A DNA stretch of 64,000 nucleotides from Lachnospiraceae bacterium (GTDB lineage Bacteria > Bacillota > Clostridia > Lachnospirales > Lachnospiraceae): contig JAAZZQ010000037.1 of NCBI GenBank assembly GCA_014239155.1, forward strand, positions 112,799 to 176,798, given 5' to 3'. Made by a program: the position numbers and the translations under genes. Each line of letters begins with the position of its first letter. The first letter of the stretch is position 1. Positions 44,744-54,800 of this stretch are shown one piece after another. Under the pieces are notes generated by a model. That model did not search any database. It saw only the letters and a program-made list of their open reading frames with translations, and was not told the DNA's origin.

Positions 44744-47700
44744 TTACTCATAATCATAACGTAATTCTTCATTGTCACCATAATAATGATTATTATCCCA
44801 TGCATTTCCTACTGGATATACAGTAACCTTATAGCGCGCAATAACTTTCTTAGTAATGCTTGACTTCACTTCGATTGTTGTCGTACCTGCTCTAACTGCT
44901 TTCAAAGTAGCTGAATAGCTTCCTCCAATTGCCTTAACAGATGCAACTTTACTATTGGAACTGGTCCAAATCAATTTATCTGTAACAGCATATTGAGCAC
45001 CAATATTATCAGCTAACGCTAAGAGGGTATAACTATTTCCAGAGACAAATCCTGTATGCCCTATGTCATAATCCTCATTGAAGTAATCATACTCCCATAC
45101 ATCATTATTCCGATAAGTTTCAAATGTTGTTACAGGCATTCCCTTATATGACGAATAATATTCATCATTCCATTCATCATACCATTCATAATATCCATTC
45201 CACTCATTAAGCCCTAAATCCCAGTCTGATGCTGGAAGTTTTGTAGTAGTGAATGCCTTCTTAACCTCTTTCGATATCTGATCACGGAACAATGCTGTAA
45301 CACTTACATTATATTTGCTCTGCGCCGTCATTACATTTCCGCTTATCTTAGCACCTGCCATATATGTTTTCTTAGATGAATCCCACCAATAATTATTATT
45401 CGCATAGAAGCTTGCTACCAAGGAATTTCTAGCATCTGTCACATCGATTCTATAGCCTTCTGCATAGATACTTGCTACAAATTGCACTGTAAATCTATTG
45501 TCAGCTATATCTGTAACACTTAAGTTTTTCACTGGATCTAATGCTTTTACCTTGATTTTAACCTGTGCTGATAATCCATCAATATAACGGTCCTTTAATT
45601 CAAGGGAGACTGGTGATTTCACTTCCTTCGTTGCCATTAGATATCTGCCATTTAGCTCAAATCCCTGTTGATTTAATGCCTCTTTAAGTTCATCATCAAT
45701 AACAATACCACGAGCATAGTTCATATTGGTAGTAAGGACTGTTTTACCCGCTTTGTATGTCACAAGATCTGTAAGCGCGATTTCCTCCCCTACCTGCATT
45801 GTTATATTTTTGCCTGCAATTGAATCTGGTGTCGCTATAACATTAATGTATAAGTAATCATAAGCCCCACTTAAAGAATCCCTTATTTCAACACGAAGTC
45901 TTTCAGGCTGTTTAAAGGTGATCTTACCTTTCTTATCAATCTTTGCATTTGCTGCATATCCGTAATTCCACCTATAAATATATTCTTCTAATTCCTGATC
46001 ATAGTAACGTTCATATTTTCCACTGTGAACCGTATAGGTGAGCTTAGGGTCCGTATACGTTGTTTTAAGGCTGCTTTCTAACGGAAGTGGATACCACTTT
46101 GTGTCATTCTTATCTGCCGCGGAATCCGAATCCTCAAAAGAACCTTCTACAGAAATCACTGCGCTGCTTTCCTTTGACAAATCAAATAAATAGCCTTCTT
46201 GAGTCTCATCGTAATCCATGTAAACTCTATCTTTATCTGCAATTTCAGCGTACAGATTTCTAACATAAGGAAGTGTTGTTTTTGCTTCCTTTACTACACC
46301 ATTTGCAGAAAATTCAACATCATGTTTTACAGTACCATCATCAAATGAATCAACCTTGCTGACATTTCTGATATAAACAGTATAAGTCTCTGTCGAATCT
46401 AATCCTGTAATCGTGTAAGAAACTACATCTGTCTTCTTGCCATTCTTATCCCAAAGCCTTCTGTTATTCTCTTCTGATTGTGTCATAAAGATTGGCGCTA
46501 CAGCAAAACCTGCTGCCTTCCACTGCTGATTGGTCATGTTTTTAATTTTGTCTTCTACAGAAGAAGCAGATACACCACTACCTTTTACAACATAAATCTC
46601 TCTGCGATAACCATAATCATAGTTGTGATCTTCCACATATTTATATTGTACTTCAATCTTATTTCCCTGAGGAATCAATTTGTTAAGTTTAGGCGCTGCT
46701 ACTTGGGAAACTGTAATTTTGACTGTTGCAGGCTTTGCAGACTCAATCTTTTTGGGCTTGCCATTTTCATCCCGCATTACTGGATATACTGTAACAGTTG
46801 CTGAGCCACCCGCTTTCAATGCCTTTGCAATACCAGTATCTTTATTTACTGCCAAGTATTCATTCCCACTTATCACTTCATACTGAAGCCAGATAAGATC
46901 GCTATTCTGTGCTTTTGTAAGCTTGACATCAAGTGCCTGTGTCTCACCTACAACCATCTTTGTTTTTGGCGAATTAAATGCAATTGATTTTGGAGCTACT
47001 GCTTGTGACAAATCTGCCTCTAAGTCTGCTTGTGAGAACAACAGATCAAATTTCTCCTGATGTCCTTCACTCCAGCGGATTGTAAAGGAAATATCCTTCT
47101 GATCGGATGCGTCAAAACGTGTCCCAATAAACTCAGAATTGTGATATAGGATTTCGCCCCCTGCCTGCTCAATAGCATTTTCATAGGCAGCTTTATCTAA
47201 AATATTAGAATTATACTCCAATGGTACTTGAATCTCAATAATCACATAATTGCCATTGTCAGAATAAGAGTAAGGAATTCCTTCTCTAAAACTAATCTTA
47301 TGTGTATATTCAGCACTATTGTATTCATCATAAAGTTTTAATGAATCCCAATCGTCATCATACGCTGATACGGTTGATCTTCCATGTAATGTCGTAAATT
47401 CTGTCTCTGACCCAAGCACGATCCTATAGTCAACTGCATAAGCTTTATCGTAAATGATATCACCATTAAGATCCTCCATGCTAGTATACAATTGACCATT
47501 ATCTTCCATGCGCAGTGTGTACGTTGTACTACCTTTCAGAATATCGGTACATTCTTTTCCATCACTGTCATATACTGCAAGCGCAGGAAGTCGATAAAAC
47601 GCCGGGAATCCTGTTCCATTCCATGTAAATGCTTCTTTATCTGCTTCAATATAACCTTCAATGCTAAAGTTATCGCCAGCTTTAATCTTATCCACATACT

Positions 47701-50700
47701 GTCCTGCCTCAACTGCAGTACCTAGTTCTTTTAGATTAACCTTTAAATCAAGTGGATTAATTGTAACTGCAATAACAGGGGTTGGCTCAAATGCCTTATA
47801 TTCTTCATTGCCTTTAAATCCAGCTAAAACAAAATACGTTCCCGCATGAATAGGACCTTTTTCTGGATCAAATGGAGCATAACCTTCATATTCATATGAC
47901 CATGTAATATCCAGATCAATGTTAGGATTCACCTCTTTTATAGCTTCAACTACTTTTGATGGATCTAAAATAATTTCACCTGAATAAGGAATAATTCCCA
48001 AATCCCCTATCTGCTGCAACGGATATTCTTTTGTCCCCATTACACTGACTGTAATATCCGCTTCATCTGCAGCTTCATAAACAGATTTTGATTCAAGTGT
48101 TTTCTTATCATTTTCCACTTTAACAGTATGGATATCCTCATCCGTGTAGTTGCTGCTCTTAAAGTAAACTTCTGTTACTGCAACCTTATACTTGCCATCT
48201 TTTACAAAAGTTTCTGTAGGATCATATACTGTCTGATATTCTTTTGTCCCGTCTGGATTAGCAGCCTCTTTCTTAACACTCCAAAATGCATCACTATAAG
48301 CAGGTGCTGTCTCTGCTTCAGCTTCCTTCCATGTACCATCAGTTCCATAAAGCATTACCTTGCCTGTATTCTGGCACTCATCTAGAAACGCCCCAACTGT
48401 CGTGTCTGTCAGCGCCTTGTATCCGCCTTCTGGAGCATTTGGTACAAGTTTTGCCCGCTGTCTTTCAATAACAAAATAAATTACTGCATCCTCTGCATGT
48501 TTTTCAGCTTGCTCATCATTATAGGAGATTGTCAGTTTGTATACACCAGCATCTCTTCCAGCATAGTTATAGCCATAATAGTAGAAAGATTCAAGGCTCT
48601 CATCACCCGTCTCAAGCTCTGCTACATCAGGCTTGCTATAACTGCGTTCCCACGTATACACTAAAGAACCAGCGGCATCCACTTTCGCTTTCTTATAGTC
48701 ACCACGACTCTGGAACAATGGCTGTCCATCATATACCTTATAGAGCACCTTCTGGTCAACATCATTAATTTTAATTCCGTTAACTTCTTGGTAACCCTTC
48801 TCCGTGTAACTCTTAATAATTTCCTCTGTATTAATTACAACAGCAGTCGAATTGTTGATTTTGATTTCTACAGCCTTATCATTATAATCATTTTTTACAG
48901 CGTAATTTTTATTGTCTGTTGTTACATTTTTCAGGCTTTCATAGTCTCCATTCGCCGTATAGACAGCAACCTGACCACTAAATCTTACCTTGAAAACTTC
49001 CTTACATTCGGCTTCAATTTGCGATTGTGTAAGTACTGATGTTAACTTAGTTATCCCTTCATCTGTACGAATTACATTTCCATCTTTATCCTGTATAACC
49101 CGAATAATTTCAAATACTGGTTCATATGGTTGTGTATAGTACTCCCAATTTGAATTTGTAAAGAATCGGTCTCTGTCAATATCAATCTCTTTAGGATTTT
49201 CAGAAGAATCACTTGCGTCATATACTTGATAATCTACATTCTTAAGTACTTCCTTGGCTGTAACTCCCTGATAAAATCCTGTATCATTCCCGGCTACTGT
49301 CGGTTGAATTGATATTTCCGCTTTCTTAATCTCTACCAGTACATCTACAGATGATTTATTATAAAGCCCATTGTCACCATCATAGGCAATCCGATAAACA
49401 TAAGTGCCAGCTTCAACTGGATTTCCCTCAAGCTTACCACTAACCTCATAATAGTATCTGTTTGTGGTGATCACATTCCCATCAGCATCTTGATCCGTTT
49501 CTGGATAGCTATTACAATATGAAGTTTTATACCACTCCGCTTTTGTAGGTGCATTCTCTATCTCAGTGAAGACAGGTTTTCCATCTTGAGATATGCTTGT
49601 TTCTCCTACTTTTACCTTGGAATTGTCAGAAGAAAACACTGCTTGTTCACTTCCTGTATAGGGACCAAAGGTAATTTTCTTTATCGCATTGCCATTTCTG
49701 TCAATACCTTCGTCTACCTTATCCTTCCATGTATCGCCAGTCAGCTCAACCTCTATCTTGGTTTGTTTTAAATCACCAACGACTACTTTTGCAGAATTAC
49801 ATTTCGGTTCTTCATAATTTGCACCATATGTAGTTTTTGCAGTCGCAGAAAATGCAACAGTCGCTTCTAAAATATAATCCTTATTCTTTACAAGCGGTTC
49901 CTCTGCATCTTCACCTGTATATGCATCTTTTACTTTCAGGTCTGAGAAAACGATGTCACCATCTTCTGGCTTCTCGGCATTGTAAGTAAACATCCTGCCA
50001 TCAGAGCCTTCAACATTTGCATCGACAATCTTTACATCTGTCTTTTTGCTTCCAGCATTTACTGCTCCAACAACCATTTCGGCTTTTACAGTTGCCTTCT
50101 TAATAAGAAAATCGATTGTAGCAGTATCACCATTATACTCGGAGGTATCTGGGATTTTTAATTCTAGTTGATACTCTCCCGCATCCTGAGGTACTGTTCC
50201 TTCTGCCATATTTGTATAGCCATTCGTACCTTTTTGTTTCCACTGTATCTGAATGCTATCCCAAGCATTCTCAAAGTAAATATCTCCTTCTAAACTGCCA
50301 TAACTAAGGTAAAGTCTATTCCAGATATTCTCATTTAGAGTATCTCCCTCTGTAAAAGGAGTACGATTATAATCATAAATGGCTGTTTTGTCCTCACTCT
50401 TAAGCTTGTCAGTTCCTAAATGATATGTCAATTTATCATCTGCTGAATCCAATTCCAGATCCGTTGTCTGTTCTTCCGTTTCCTTCTCCGCAATTGACTC
50501 CGTTGGTACAGTCTGAGTCAGTTCCTCAGATGCTGTCTCTGTTGGCTCTACCGTTGTTGTCTCTGTTGGTTCTTCAGATGTTGTCTCTGTGGACTCTGCT
50601 GTTGTCTCTGTCGACTCTTCAGATGCTGTCTTTGTCGGTTCCTCAGCGAGAACTTCTGATGATTCCTCGCTGTCATTTGACACACTTTCCTCTCCGGTTT

Positions 50701-50905
50701 CCTCTGTATCCTCCACCTCTGATGGAGCAGATTCTTCCGTTGCCGCATCTGTCTGTAATTCCGTTTCAGCAACTGCCTCAATCTCAGTTTCCGCCTCCGC
50801 TGCCAGTGCTGTTGACGGCAGTGATGTCACTGTCATAGCGGCGGCTAACGCTAGAGCTAAAATTCGTTTCGCTTTAAACAGCTTTTTGAATTCGTCCAGT
50901 TTCAT
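44744..50905 (-). CDS. Giant secreted protein with Ig-like (MBG/Big-type) repeats
   Basis: 2053 residues. A signal peptide (about 1-36, ending STALAA) is followed by a Glu/Thr/Ser-rich low-complexity stalk (about 37-150, many SEEPTETT-like units). After it comes a long series of beta-sandwich modules. Modules with the phrasing EAGTYVYRIAYDGD, DAGEYQLELKI and IHAGTYFVLAGF resemble MBG domains. Two bacterial Ig-like (Big_2) modules are visible: KTKMVVGETQALDVKL and SSNSKVASVKA. No enzyme motif, LPXTG or S-layer homology domain is visible, so the anchoring mode is unknown. ATG 50905 follows AAGGAGG. A small lipoprotein gene precedes it by 28 bases. Adhesion or matrix function is inferred. Confidence 0.8.
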   Translation of the reverse strand: MKLDEFKKLFKAKRILALALAAAMTVTSLPSTALAAEAETEIEAVAETELQTDAATEESAPSEVEDTEETGEESVSNDSEESSEVLAEEPTKTASEESTETTAESTETTSEEPTETTTVEPTETASEELTQTVPTESIAEKETEEQTTDLELDSADDKLTYHLGTDKLKSEDKTAIYDYNRTPFTEGDTLNENIWNRLYLSYGSLEGDIYFENAWDSIQIQWKQKGTNGYTNMAEGTVPQDAGEYQLELKIPDTSEYNGDTATIDFLIKKATVKAEMVVGAVNAGSKKTDVKIVDANVEGSDGRMFTYNAEKPEDGDIVFSDLKVKDAYTGEDAEEPLVKNKDYILEATVAFSATAKTTYGANYEEPKCNSAKVVVGDLKQTKIEVELTGDTWKDKVDEGIDRNGNAIKKITFGPYTGSEQAVFSSDNSKVKVGETSISQDGKPVFTEIENAPTKAEWYKTSYCNSYPETDQDADGNVITTNRYYYEVSGKLEGNPVEAGTYVYRIAYDGDNGLYNKSSVDVLVEIKKAEISIQPTVAGNDTGFYQGVTAKEVLKNVDYQVYDASDSSENPKEIDIDRDRFFTNSNWEYYTQPYEPVFEIIRVIQDKDGNVIRTDEGITKLTSVLTQSQIEAECKEVFKVRFSGQVAVYTANGDYESLKNVTTDNKNYAVKNDYNDKAVEIKINNSTAVVINTEEIIKSYTEKGYQEVNGIKINDVDQKVLYKVYDGQPLFQSRGDYKKAKVDAAGSLVYTWERSYSKPDVAELETGDESLESFYYYGYNYAGRDAGVYKLTISYNDEQAEKHAEDAVIYFVIERQRAKLVPNAPEGGYKALTDTTVGAFLDECQNTGKVMLYGTDGTWKEAEAETAPAYSDAFWSVKKEAANPDGTKEYQTVYDPTETFVKDGKYKVAVTEVYFKSSNYTDEDIHTVKVENDKKTLESKSVYEAADEADITVSVMGTKEYPLQQIGDLGIIPYSGEIILDPSKVVEAIKEVNPNIDLDITWSYEYEGYAPFDPEKGPIHAGTYFVLAGFKGNEEYKAFEPTPVIAVTINPLDLKVNLKELGTAVEAGQYVDKIKAGDNFSIEGYIEADKEAFTWNGTGFPAFYRLPALAVYDSDGKECTDILKGSTTYTLRMEDNGQLYTSMEDLNGDIIYDKAYAVDYRIVLGSETEFTTLHGRSTVSAYDDDWDSLKLYDEYNSAEYTHKISFREGIPYSYSDNGNYVIIEIQVPLEYNSNILDKAAYENAIEQAGGEILYHNSEFIGTRFDASDQKDISFTIRWSEGHQEKFDLLFSQADLEADLSQAVAPKSIAFNSPKTKMVVGETQALDVKLTKAQNSDLIWLQYEVISGNEYLAVNKDTGIAKALKAGGSATVTVYPVMRDENGKPKKIESAKPATVKITVSQVAAPKLNKLIPQGNKIEVQYKYVEDHNYDYGYRREIYVVKGSGVSASSVEDKIKNMTNQQWKAAGFAVAPIFMTQSEENNRRLWDKNGKKTDVVSYTITGLDSTETYTVYIRNVSKVDSFDDGTVKHDVEFSANGVVKEAKTTLPYVRNLYAEIADKDRVYMDYDETQEGYLFDLSKESSAVISVEGSFEDSDSAADKNDTKWYPLPLESSLKTTYTDPKLTYTVHSGKYERYYDQELEEYIYRWNYGYAANAKIDKKGKITFKQPERLRVEIRDSLSGAYDYLYINVIATPDSIAGKNITMQVGEEIALTDLVTYKAGKTVLTTNMNYARGIVIDDELKEALNQQGFELNGRYLMATKEVKSPVSLELKDRYIDGLSAQVKIKVKALDPVKNLSVTDIADNRFTVQFVASIYAEGYRIDVTDARNSLVASFYANNNYWWDSSKKTYMAGAKISGNVMTAQSKYNVSVTALFRDQISKEVKKAFTTTKLPASDWDLGLNEWNGYYEWYDEWNDEYYSSYKGMPVTTFETYRNNDVWEYDYFNEDYDIGHTGFVSGNSYTLLALADNIGAQYAVTDKLIWTSSNSKVASVKAIGGSYSATLKAVRAGTTTIEVKSSITKKVIARYKVTVYPVGNAWDNNHYYGDNEELRYDYE

Positions 50906-50933
50906 TCCTCGTTTTCCTCCTTGATTTCTTGTT

Positions 50934-51359
50934 TTACTGCTTCAGTCCAGTTTGTTCTATCACAGAATCACTGCTGTAACAGATAATTGTTCCCTCGTCA
51001 TTAAGCAGATTACATTTTAGATAATTCTGCATATAATATTCTATAACCTTCTGCACATTTTCTTCCCCGGAAACATTATAGCATATGTCGAGGTATTCCT
51101 CATCCTTTGCTGCCTTGACTCTCACCGCATCTACCCCTAACTCCTCAAAGCGATCAAACTTCTCGGCTGTAAAACCTGCTTCTTCCAAAGTACTTAGCAG
51201 ACTTTCCGATTCAGGGTAGGTTTCTTCCTGCACTGGTGCTGAATAGTTTTCTTCAAGATATGAATTGATCTCCTCTGCCTTCTTCGCATCACCGCACCCT
51301 GTCAGGGCTGCTACAAACAGAAGACAGACAACACTAACTATCCTTTTGAATATTTTCAT
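50934..51359 (-). CDS. Small lipoprotein cotranscribed with the giant surface protein
   Basis: 141 residues with a signal peptide ending in the lipobox ALTGC (Cys about 22) and an acidic extracellular part of about 120 residues. No known domain is recognised. AAGGAGGG precedes ATG 51359. The stop of an 11-codon leader peptide overlaps the start by ATGA. With only 28 bases to the next gene it forms an operon with the 2053-residue protein and might assist its folding or anchoring; that is a guess from context. Confidence 0.75.
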   Translation of the reverse strand: MKIFKRIVSVVCLLFVAALTGCGDAKKAEEINSYLEENYSAPVQEETYPESESLLSTLEEAGFTAEKFDRFEELGVDAVRVKAAKDEEYLDICYNVSGEENVQKVIEYYMQNYLKCNLLNDEGTIICYSSDSVIEQTGLKQ

Positions 51360-51391
51360 AACCCTCCTTTTTTATTTTGTTCGGTGGTCAT
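51356..51391 (-). CDS. Candidate 11-residue leader peptide
   Basis: ATG 51391 is preceded by GGAGGTGTGCT and encodes MTTEQNKKGGL before TGA 51356-51358. The KKGG codons contain the lipoprotein gene's own ribosome binding site, and the stop overlaps its start codon. This is the arrangement of a translationally coupled leader. Upstream, an ACCAG/CTGGT stem (51415-51446) has a competing shorter partner (51416-51430), so the leader RNA may switch shape. Confidence 0.45.
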   Translation of the reverse strand: MTTEQNKKGGL

Positions 51392-51456
51392 AGCACACCT
51401 CCGTTAATTGTTACAACCAGCACTTCTGGTGATTAAAGGGCTGGTTTTACAAGATA

Positions 51457-51485
51457 ATTATACTAAACATTTTGATTTTTTGTAA
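51457..51485 (-). promoter_or_regulatory. Promoter of the lipoprotein/giant protein operon
   Basis: On the minus strand TTACAA (51480-51485) and TATAAT (51457-51462), 17 bases apart, about 60 bases upstream of the leader peptide. Confidence 0.7.
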
Positions 51486-51647
51486 CCCTTTTTTAATATT
51501 ATATTTATTACTATTTAAACAAATATTGGTGCAAATTATTGGAAAATCTTGTCTCATTTGTCGGTATGTTCCTCTATTTCCATCATATTGCACACATATT
51601 GTATAGCTTTTTATTCAATTTTCCTAAACAGCACTCGCATAAAGGGC

Positions 51648-51821
51648 GTTACAGTTCAATCTAAAATTTTGCATTTACTGCAAACTATGGCTCTATAAGC
51701 CACGTAAAATTGTATAGTAGTATAGATACATCAAGAAATAGGATATGTCTTTGACATCGCGAAGTGGTTTTTCATGGTTTGATGCTTGTAACAGAAAGCC
51801 GAAGGCTAAACTGTTACAAAA
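51648..51821. repeat. Dispersed TGTAACAG-type element, copy D
   Basis: Near 51648 GTTACAGTTCA followed by GCATTTACTGC resembles the hairpin module of copies A-C in the opposite orientation. At 51787-51820, TTGTAACAG and CTGTTACAA pair perfectly around AGCC-GAA-GGCT, the same terminal sequence as copy C in a minimal form. The pieces may be one decayed element or two. No gene lies in 51486-51822. Confidence 0.5.
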
Positions 51822-51848
51822 AAGCACCTATGCATGCGCATAAGTGCT
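51817..51848 (-). terminator. Terminator of the papain-family protein gene
   Basis: On the minus strand AGCACTTATG and CATAGGTGCT (51823-51848) form a 10-bp stem with one G-U pair and a CGCATG loop, followed by TTTTTT. It lies 21 bases past the stop. Confidence 0.9.
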
Positions 51849-51868
51849 CTTTTTAAGTTTGCTTATTT

Positions 51869-54800
51869 TTATTTAATCTGATAATAGACATATCGTGTCT
51901 CGCTGTAATTGCCAACTCCTGTGATGGCAAGACATGCAAGACCTCGCTTGTCAGCATTGATATAGGAACAAGTATAGTCCCTGCCTGCTTGCAGTACTGC
52001 ACCGTTTGTTCTATCCCTAACTTCTTTTAGTTCAAGCCGCACTGGCATTCCGCCATTATAACTTAACTGTTTTGTTCCTGTCGTAATAACAAAAGAAGCA
52101 GCTGATTTTGGTGTGATAGTGAAAGTCAGGCGTGTGCTCCCCTGCAAGTAATCCATTCCTGTGAGTGTTACAATTGCTTTTCCTGCGTTTGTATTTTTGC
52201 TGTAATCCACTGTGTAGGGAAGAGAATACCACTCTTCTGTATCTTTTATTGGGGCAAGTAGCCTTAATTCCGCATCGGTGAGCGTGAGTGCCTCCCCTGT
52301 GTACTGTTTCTCAATTGCTTGCGCTGCTTCAAAATCAACTGCCTGTTGCATGGTGGCTTTTGTAATATTGAACTTTACCGTTGCGCTTCCTTTATATAAG
52401 CTATCTGATTTTGCCTTGTAGGTCACAATTGCTTTTCCGGGTTTATTGTTATTTTTGACCGTGATATCATACTGGTCGACAGCAATTTTCTGTCCATTCA
52501 AATCTCGAATTGGATATGCCTCAACGGTTACCGGTTTTTTTAGATAGGGTTGGTCTGGTATAACAGGAAGCTGCAATTTTTTAAGCGATCGCTTTACAAT
52601 ACTGTATCTTTTGGTCTTACTTCCAATATAATTGCTATTTGGCTTTGCTGTTACTGTAAGAACAGCTTTTGATGACACTTGCATGTTATTTGTAGCAGTG
52701 ATTTCACAATCATCTGCAGATACGACTAATTTTCCAGCCTTTATCGTAATCTCTTCTGGCAATACTGCCTGTTTCGTATAATATGCATTGGAAAGTGTAA
52801 TAGCGGACAATGTGGCGGGTTTTATCTTAAAGTAACAAAACATTATATTTTTGTTTGTCTCATTATTGTCAGACTCCTTGTTCTGATTTTTTCCAAGAAG
52901 TAGCGCACTCTTATCCTCCACCATCTCATAGTTGTCAGAAAATTGTATTTTTACATAAGCTTTCGCTGCCACGCTGCCATCCTTCTCATAAGATACATTT
53001 ATATTGTTTCCATACTGATATGTATAATCCTTTCCTTCCCCTGCCTTTAAAGTCTCTTTGCCATCAAGCACTTTCACAGCCGGTCGCAATTCTTTTTGTG
53101 TATAAGTTTGGTCCTTAATCGGTTGTATCGCTGTGCTATCTAACTTTTTCTTTTCAATGGTAAAGAACAAGCAGCGCGTACCAGCATAATTTCCTTTTCC
53201 GGTTACTGTCACTTTCGCAGTCTGATTTCCTGCGTTAATATTATTGGTATAAGACACTGTGTAATTGGAGGAGGAAATTGTCTTTCCATCGGAGTCAGTA
53301 ACTGTAAGTTTTGGCTTTTGAGCCTTTCTATTGTAGACTAATATGCTGTTTTCTTCTGTAAATTGAATCTGCAAGCTATTGACATCTCTTTTGCTCACAA
53401 TATTTTTCTTGCGTGCGCTAGGTTTGTTTTTTACCTGATAATTTCCTAGAAGTGTAATTTCTGCATCATACTTTTCTCCCAACACAAGAGAGTCAAGTGC
53501 TGTCACCATTGCCGTACCTGCCTGATATAAAATCGCACTGTATTGGGTTTGATCAAGTTCAGTTTTTCCTGCAAGAACTCGTATTCTGCTACCCTGATTG
53601 TCATAGGCAATCTGCACGCTAATGCTGCTCTCTGCAATTTGTTTGGGGGCAATGGCAAACGGTTGTGTAATTTGTCCTGTATAATTTCCAATACCACTTA
53701 CAATTACTTTGGGCGCCTGTGCATCCGCTATTCCTGCAGCTGCTGTATTATTTTCATATATTATTGTATAGTCTTTGTTTTTCTTTAGTGTTTTTTGGTT
53801 CCACTTCACAGAGACTGTCGGTGTTAGAGCTTTGTCCGCAAATGTCGCTTTTGCGACAGTTACAGTAAAATCAGAAGCAATACTTTTTGGCACAATCTCA
53901 AAGGTCTTTGTCACGCTTCCCTGACAATTTCCCTTTCCAGTCACAGTGACTGTGGCAGTTCCAACATTTGTATTCTGTTTGTATAATACAGAATAATTTT
54001 TTGTCGGAATATCAGCCCCATATGCTGTTACCTTTACTATCGGTTTTATTGTACTTCCTGTATAGACACAGGCAAGCGTTCCATCAGCCAAAACTGTGCT
54101 GTCATCCGCTGTGCTCGCAATACTTACCATCTCTTCCGAGAAAACGGTTTTGGCTATGGTGACAGTGACATGCACTTGCCCTGTATAATTATTCATTCCT
54201 GTAATGTCTGCTGTATAGCTTCCCGCATTGCAGGGCTGTTTATTATAAACAATAGCATAGTCTGTGTCCTTTATAAGACGCACAGAACCATTTTGTAACA
54301 CCAAATTATCCTGAATTGCACCATTATACAGCAAAACAGTAGACTCCACCATATCTTCTGTTATCGTTTTAGGATAAATCATAAACGTTCGCTCAACAGT
54401 TCCTGTATATTTTCCAATCCCTGTAATCACAGCCGTAGGTGCATCCGCTGATTCCTGATTCCCTGACAAAGTATTGTTGCTATACGCAACTGTATAGTCA
54501 ACATCTTTTGTGAGTGGTTCACCCATATAGTTAATCTCTATTTCAGGTTCATTTTGAATACCGTTGTACTCTTGTGGTTCAATCTCTCTCACCATCTCAG
54601 AAGTTATCTGTCGGTTTTCCTGTGGCACATCAAATACGCCATCACTGGTATATGCTTTGATTCGATAAGTGCCCTTAAAGACCGCATCTTGCCAACCATC
54701 CCTATTTTGAAAAAAAGTTTCGCCTGAATTAGACTTTGCAACAAACTCAACTGCCTTTGCATTGGTATAAGACTGGTCGATAAAAATCGCAGCCCCTTCC

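Noticed and set aside
50425..50924. Two overlapping plus-strand frames of 111 and 137 codons
   Set aside because: They are antisense to the low-complexity stalk and signal peptide of the 2053-residue protein, with no ribosome binding site.
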